This document shows positions 61,062 to 64,000 of a stretch of DNA of 64,000 nt, piece after piece. The stretch spans positions 65,789,501 through 65,853,500 of the forward strand of contig NC_088920.1 of NCBI RefSeq assembly GCF_038396675.1, written 5' to 3'. Source of the DNA: Hydra vulgaris (lineage: Eukaryota; Cnidaria; Hydrozoa; Anthoathecata; Hydridae). Position numbers and translations under genes: made by a program. Under the pieces are notes generated by a model, which did not search any database, had not been told where the DNA came from, and saw only the letters and a program-made list of their open reading frames with translations. The stretch's first letter is position 1. Each line of letters starts with the position of its first letter.

Positions 61062-63458
61062 CCGTGGTCTTCATTCAAACCGCCTTCACCCGGAGAACAC
61101 TGGTGAAACTGTATTTCCAAGGACTCTCTTACTTTTCTCTTAAAATAGTCTTCCTCTATTTTAACAGTGTTGTTATTATTCCAGCCAAAGGCACCATGGC
61201 AATTTCTGGAATGCCCCGCTACGAATTTTTCCATTTTCCCTCAAAAGTATGTTTTTGATGTTGGCAAATGCGAGTTGAAACCTTGAGTTTTGTTTCACCT
61301 ACATAGAGCTTTCCACACGAACACTCCAGTTTGTAGACTCCTGGGTAAGAGTTGTTGGGAAGTCGAGGCTTGTTTTTTTGAGTTATTAATTGTTGAAGGT
61401 TTTTTGGTGATTTAAAAACTGGAGTATAGCCTACACTTTTAAATATCTGTTTTAATTGATTATTTAATTTTGGTACCATTGGTAGAGAAATATAATTTGG
61501 TTCTAGTTTATTGATGTTATTGTTGTTGTTTTGTTGATTATTTTGCTTATTGTTTTTTATTTTTTTGACAATGTTTTGAAGTATTTTTTTGTTATAACCA
61601 TTTTCTGTAAACATTTCTGTTAGAAACTTTAATTCATGGTTTATGTGTTCTTTACTGCATAATGCAAAAGCTCTTTGGATAAAACCTTTAAATACACCAT
61701 AAATTATTTTTGGATTGTGACAAGAATGCGGCTTTATTTGCACATTAGTATTTGCATCTCTGCGATAGATATTAAAAAGATATGTTCCGGATTTGTTATT
61801 TGTTATTGTGAGATCGAGAAAATTTATTGCGTGTGAATCACTTTCTTTTTCAATTGTATATTTGATATTTGTGTGTTGATTATTTAACAAGTCGAGAAAA
61901 CGTTCTGATTCTGCCTCATTTATAAAACGGAAATGGATATCATCTACATACCTTTTAAATGATTTTACACATATTGGTGGTGTAAGATATTGTGCCTGTA
62001 GTAACGCTTTTTCTTCATAATGTTGTAGAAAACTCTCTGCCATTACTACCATTAATGATAAACTTATAGGACCAGCATCTTCCAATGTGTGTATGTTGTT
62101 TTCATGTAAAAAATAACAATTTGACAAACACAAATCTAAAAGTATTTTTATTTCTGAAAAAGATAATTTTGATTTAAAGACAGGACTGTTACGGAGTTGT
62201 TCTAATAAAATATCGATTGATTCTTTAACTGGTATCGAAGGGTAAAGATTAACAATATCGAAGGAAACTTGAAATTCACCAGGATCGATATACCATGATT
62301 GAGCACATTCAACAAACTGTTTTGAATTTCGAAGTTTTGTTTTGTTAAGATAGGAGGTAGGTTGGATGAGATTTACTAAATAATTTGATAATTTATATGT
62401 AGGTGATCCTATTGTGCTTACTATAATTCGCATTGGGTAGTTATTAGTTGGTTTGTGTGCTTTGATGACACCATATAATCGTGGAGGAGTGGCGTCACTT
62501 GGATAAATTGATCTATATTCATTTTTTGTAAACTTTGTTTTCAGATTTCGTAAAGTATTCTGAACTTTGCGAAGTAGTTTTTGAGTTGGATCATAGTTTA
62601 TGATTTTAAATTTTCCGAGTTGTTCTTCAATTTTTTTAAGAGCATCGATTTTATTAATTCGAACAAAGCCTGATCCTTTATCGAACGGATAAATACTAAT
62701 TGTGTTGCTAGACTTAAGTTCTTTGAGAGCCTTAAACTGATCCTTATCTAAAATTGTATAAACCGGTTTATGAATTTTCAAAACTCGAAGTACAACTTGT
62801 CTAAGTTTATTTGCATCAGTATTTTTGTTTGAATATTTTAACTTTAAAGCTGCCGTTTCAGTTATACTTATTATATCCATATATGGAACTTTACTCGGAA
62901 TTGGAACAAAGTTAGGTCCTAAATCTAGTAATTTTTTGTGATGAGTTGGGATATTATCAGCACATAAATTAAGTGTTACCTCTTTTATAAACTTGTACTT
63001 TTTTTGGTTATCATTATCTTTATATCTACTTTCCTTGATTAATAAATCAAATTTGTTTTTTAGTTTATTTCTCGATCGCAAAAACATATATATTCGTAGG
63101 ACTTATCTGTAATGTTTGTAATTTTTTGAAAATGTTTATTATTTACACATGATTTTATAAATTCTTCTAATTTTTTGATTGAAATTATGTTGTTGAAATA
63201 TCTTTTTTTTGCTAGCTTTTGGGTATGTAGAAGTAGATCTTTTTTAACTTTTATCATTAAGCATTTACTAAATTTACTGTTCAGTGGAATTTTTATACGA
63301 AGAAATCTTGGGATGATGCAATGTTTAACACATCTTTGAAGAAATATCCATTGATTTTTTGATTTTGCTGCGTTTTTCTTTGCGTTTTTTAATGCGTTGA
63401 TGTTATGATATAATCCAATACTATAATTGGCGACAATATAATTTTTAAAAGTTAACAT
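60992..63458 (-). pseudogene. Penelope-like RT with GIY-YIG endonuclease, two frameshifts
   Basis: From the Met at 63458: a basic N-terminal region (132 codons), a frame change near 63075, then a 622-codon frame. RT landmarks: YPFDKGSGFVRINK, PRLYGVIKAHKP, MRIIVSTIGSPTYKLSNYL, VSFDIVNLYPSIPV (motif A), the SLMVVMAESFLQHYEE region and FKRYVDDIHFRF with the intact catalytic YVDD. A linker with FKSVGYTPVFKSPKN leads to the GIY-YIG endonuclease GVYKLECSCGKLYVGETK, then STRICQHQKHTFEG. A frameshift near 61230 separates the last segment (HSRNCHGAFGWNNN to KNTLH). Penelope RT primes on DNA nicked by the GIY-YIG domain. Only two indels separate this copy from a full protein, so it is young. Confidence 0.9.
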
Positions 63459-63692
63459 CTTAGATAAGCTTTATAAAATTTAATTAAAATGAAACATCTG
63501 GTATAGTATTTAAACTTATCTTTTTTCTTATAATAATTTACAATATTTCTAGGGGTTATATATACCCTCGTTATTCAAGTAATATAAAAAAACCGTTAAA
63601 AAAACAAACAAATAATAAAACTTCAATGCAATGTGTTCTTGCGTCTTAAAAAAGAAAAATAAGGTTGCCAAAACGACGATGTGACGTAATCA
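63442..63692 (-). repeat. Penelope pLTR, 5' copy
   Basis: Matches 60809-61061. TATATATAACCCC-type words near 63553-63565 (minus strand) could serve as a promoter TATA. Its outer end abuts the inverted truncated copy. Confidence 0.85.
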
Positions 63693-63704
63693 ATATGTGT
63701 AAAA

Positions 63705-64000
63705 TATTTAATAATGTGCCAATATGTGTAAAATCATTTAAAAGGTATGTAGATGATATCCATTTCCATTTTATAAATGAGGCAGAATCAGAACGTTTTC
63801 TCGACTTGTTAAATAATCAACACACAAATATCAAATATACAATTGAAAAAGAAAGTGATTCACACGCAATAAATTTTCTCGATCTCACAATAACAAATAA
63901 CAAATCCGGAACATATCTTTTTAATATCTATCGCAGAGATGCAAATACTAATGTGCAAATAAAGCCGCATTCTTGTCACAATCCAAAAATAATTTATGGT
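63705..64000 (+). pseudogene. Penelope-like RT, truncated inverted copy (runs off window)
   Basis: The plus strand reads MCKSFKRYVDDIHFHFINEA, then FLDLLNNQHTNIKYTIEKES, INFLDLTITNNKSGTYLF and IKPHSCHNPKIIYG, almost identical to the corresponding part of the 61219-63087 frame but on the opposite strand. It starts just upstream of the YVDD block. atatgtgtaaaat is present twice at the junction (63693-63706 and 63721-63734). Confidence 0.9.

Larger units (their letters stand above)
60809..63692 (-). mobile_element. Penelope-like element with direct pLTRs
   Basis: Direct repeats of about 250 bp (60809-61061 and 63442-63692, over 95% identical by eye) flank an RT/GIY-YIG coding region read on the minus strand. 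The 3' pLTR contains the last codons of the protein (TSSFWKPYFSFLRRKN), and the 5' pLTR carries the same codons out of context. This is what tandem insertion of Penelope-like elements produces. The minus-strand Met of the N-terminal frame (63458) lies within the 5' pLTR. Confidence 0.85.

Overview
The window is eukaryotic and very AT-rich. It has no operons, ribosome-binding sites or dense coding. Decayed transposable elements fill almost all of it, cut up by long (TA)n microsatellites. The mix of families (P element, piggyBac, Phantom-type Mutator, several Tc1/mariner lineages, hAT, CR1/L2-like and jockey-like LINEs, Penelope-like elements, foldback MITEs), an NB-ARC/TPR gene and a cnidarian orphan gene family point to a cnidarian, most likely Hydra. 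That assignment is inference from composition and families; no search was run.

Layout. 1-427: hAT transposase fragment (minus) with a BED finger. 946-1024 and 2750-2818: tRNA-like relics. 3780-5255: decayed jockey/CR1-like LINE (minus). 5821-6444: two (TA)n tracts around a palindromic Penelope-like terminus carrying two opposed hammerhead-like cores. 6445-11360: a Tc1 element that itself hosts a MITE, a 2.7-kb P element and a second MITE. 12600-13132: LINE RT fragment followed by a tRNA-derived SINE. 14774-25551: a Phantom/Mutator element whose left end was invaded at TTAA by a 5.6-kb long-TIR element (which hosts another Tc1, a LINE and a SINE piece) and whose interior was invaded at TTAA by a piggyBac. 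25553-29735: a broken two-exon gene of a cnidarian orphan family; its intron holds a foldback relic and a DD37E mariner. 29745-30300: tandem repeats. 30800-34420: LINE A. 35108-35963: internally deleted hAT.

36788-40134 (minus) is the one long undamaged host-like coding exon: an NB-ARC STAND NTPase with 16 nearly identical 42-residue TPR units. Its 5' exons lie to the right and were not identified. 41122-43930: a second jockey-like LINE. 44437-45054: an intact 618-bp foldback inside (TA)n. 45590-48360: LINE and Penelope fragments plus a second hammerhead-like core. 48870-52164: palindromic MITE and hAT pieces. 52277-59338: LINE B, split by a 3.36-kb inverted-repeat element that carries further MITEs. 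59655-60035: an AACGTT-rich array. 60809-63692: a nearly complete Penelope-like element with direct pLTRs, next to an inverted truncated copy at the right edge.

Two patterns run through the window. (1) (TA)n tracts border many of the element ends. (2) Short perfect hairpins (14-25 bp arms) repeatedly interrupt coding sequence; where the reading can be checked, removing the duplicated arm restores it, which suggests local inverted duplication rather than transposition.
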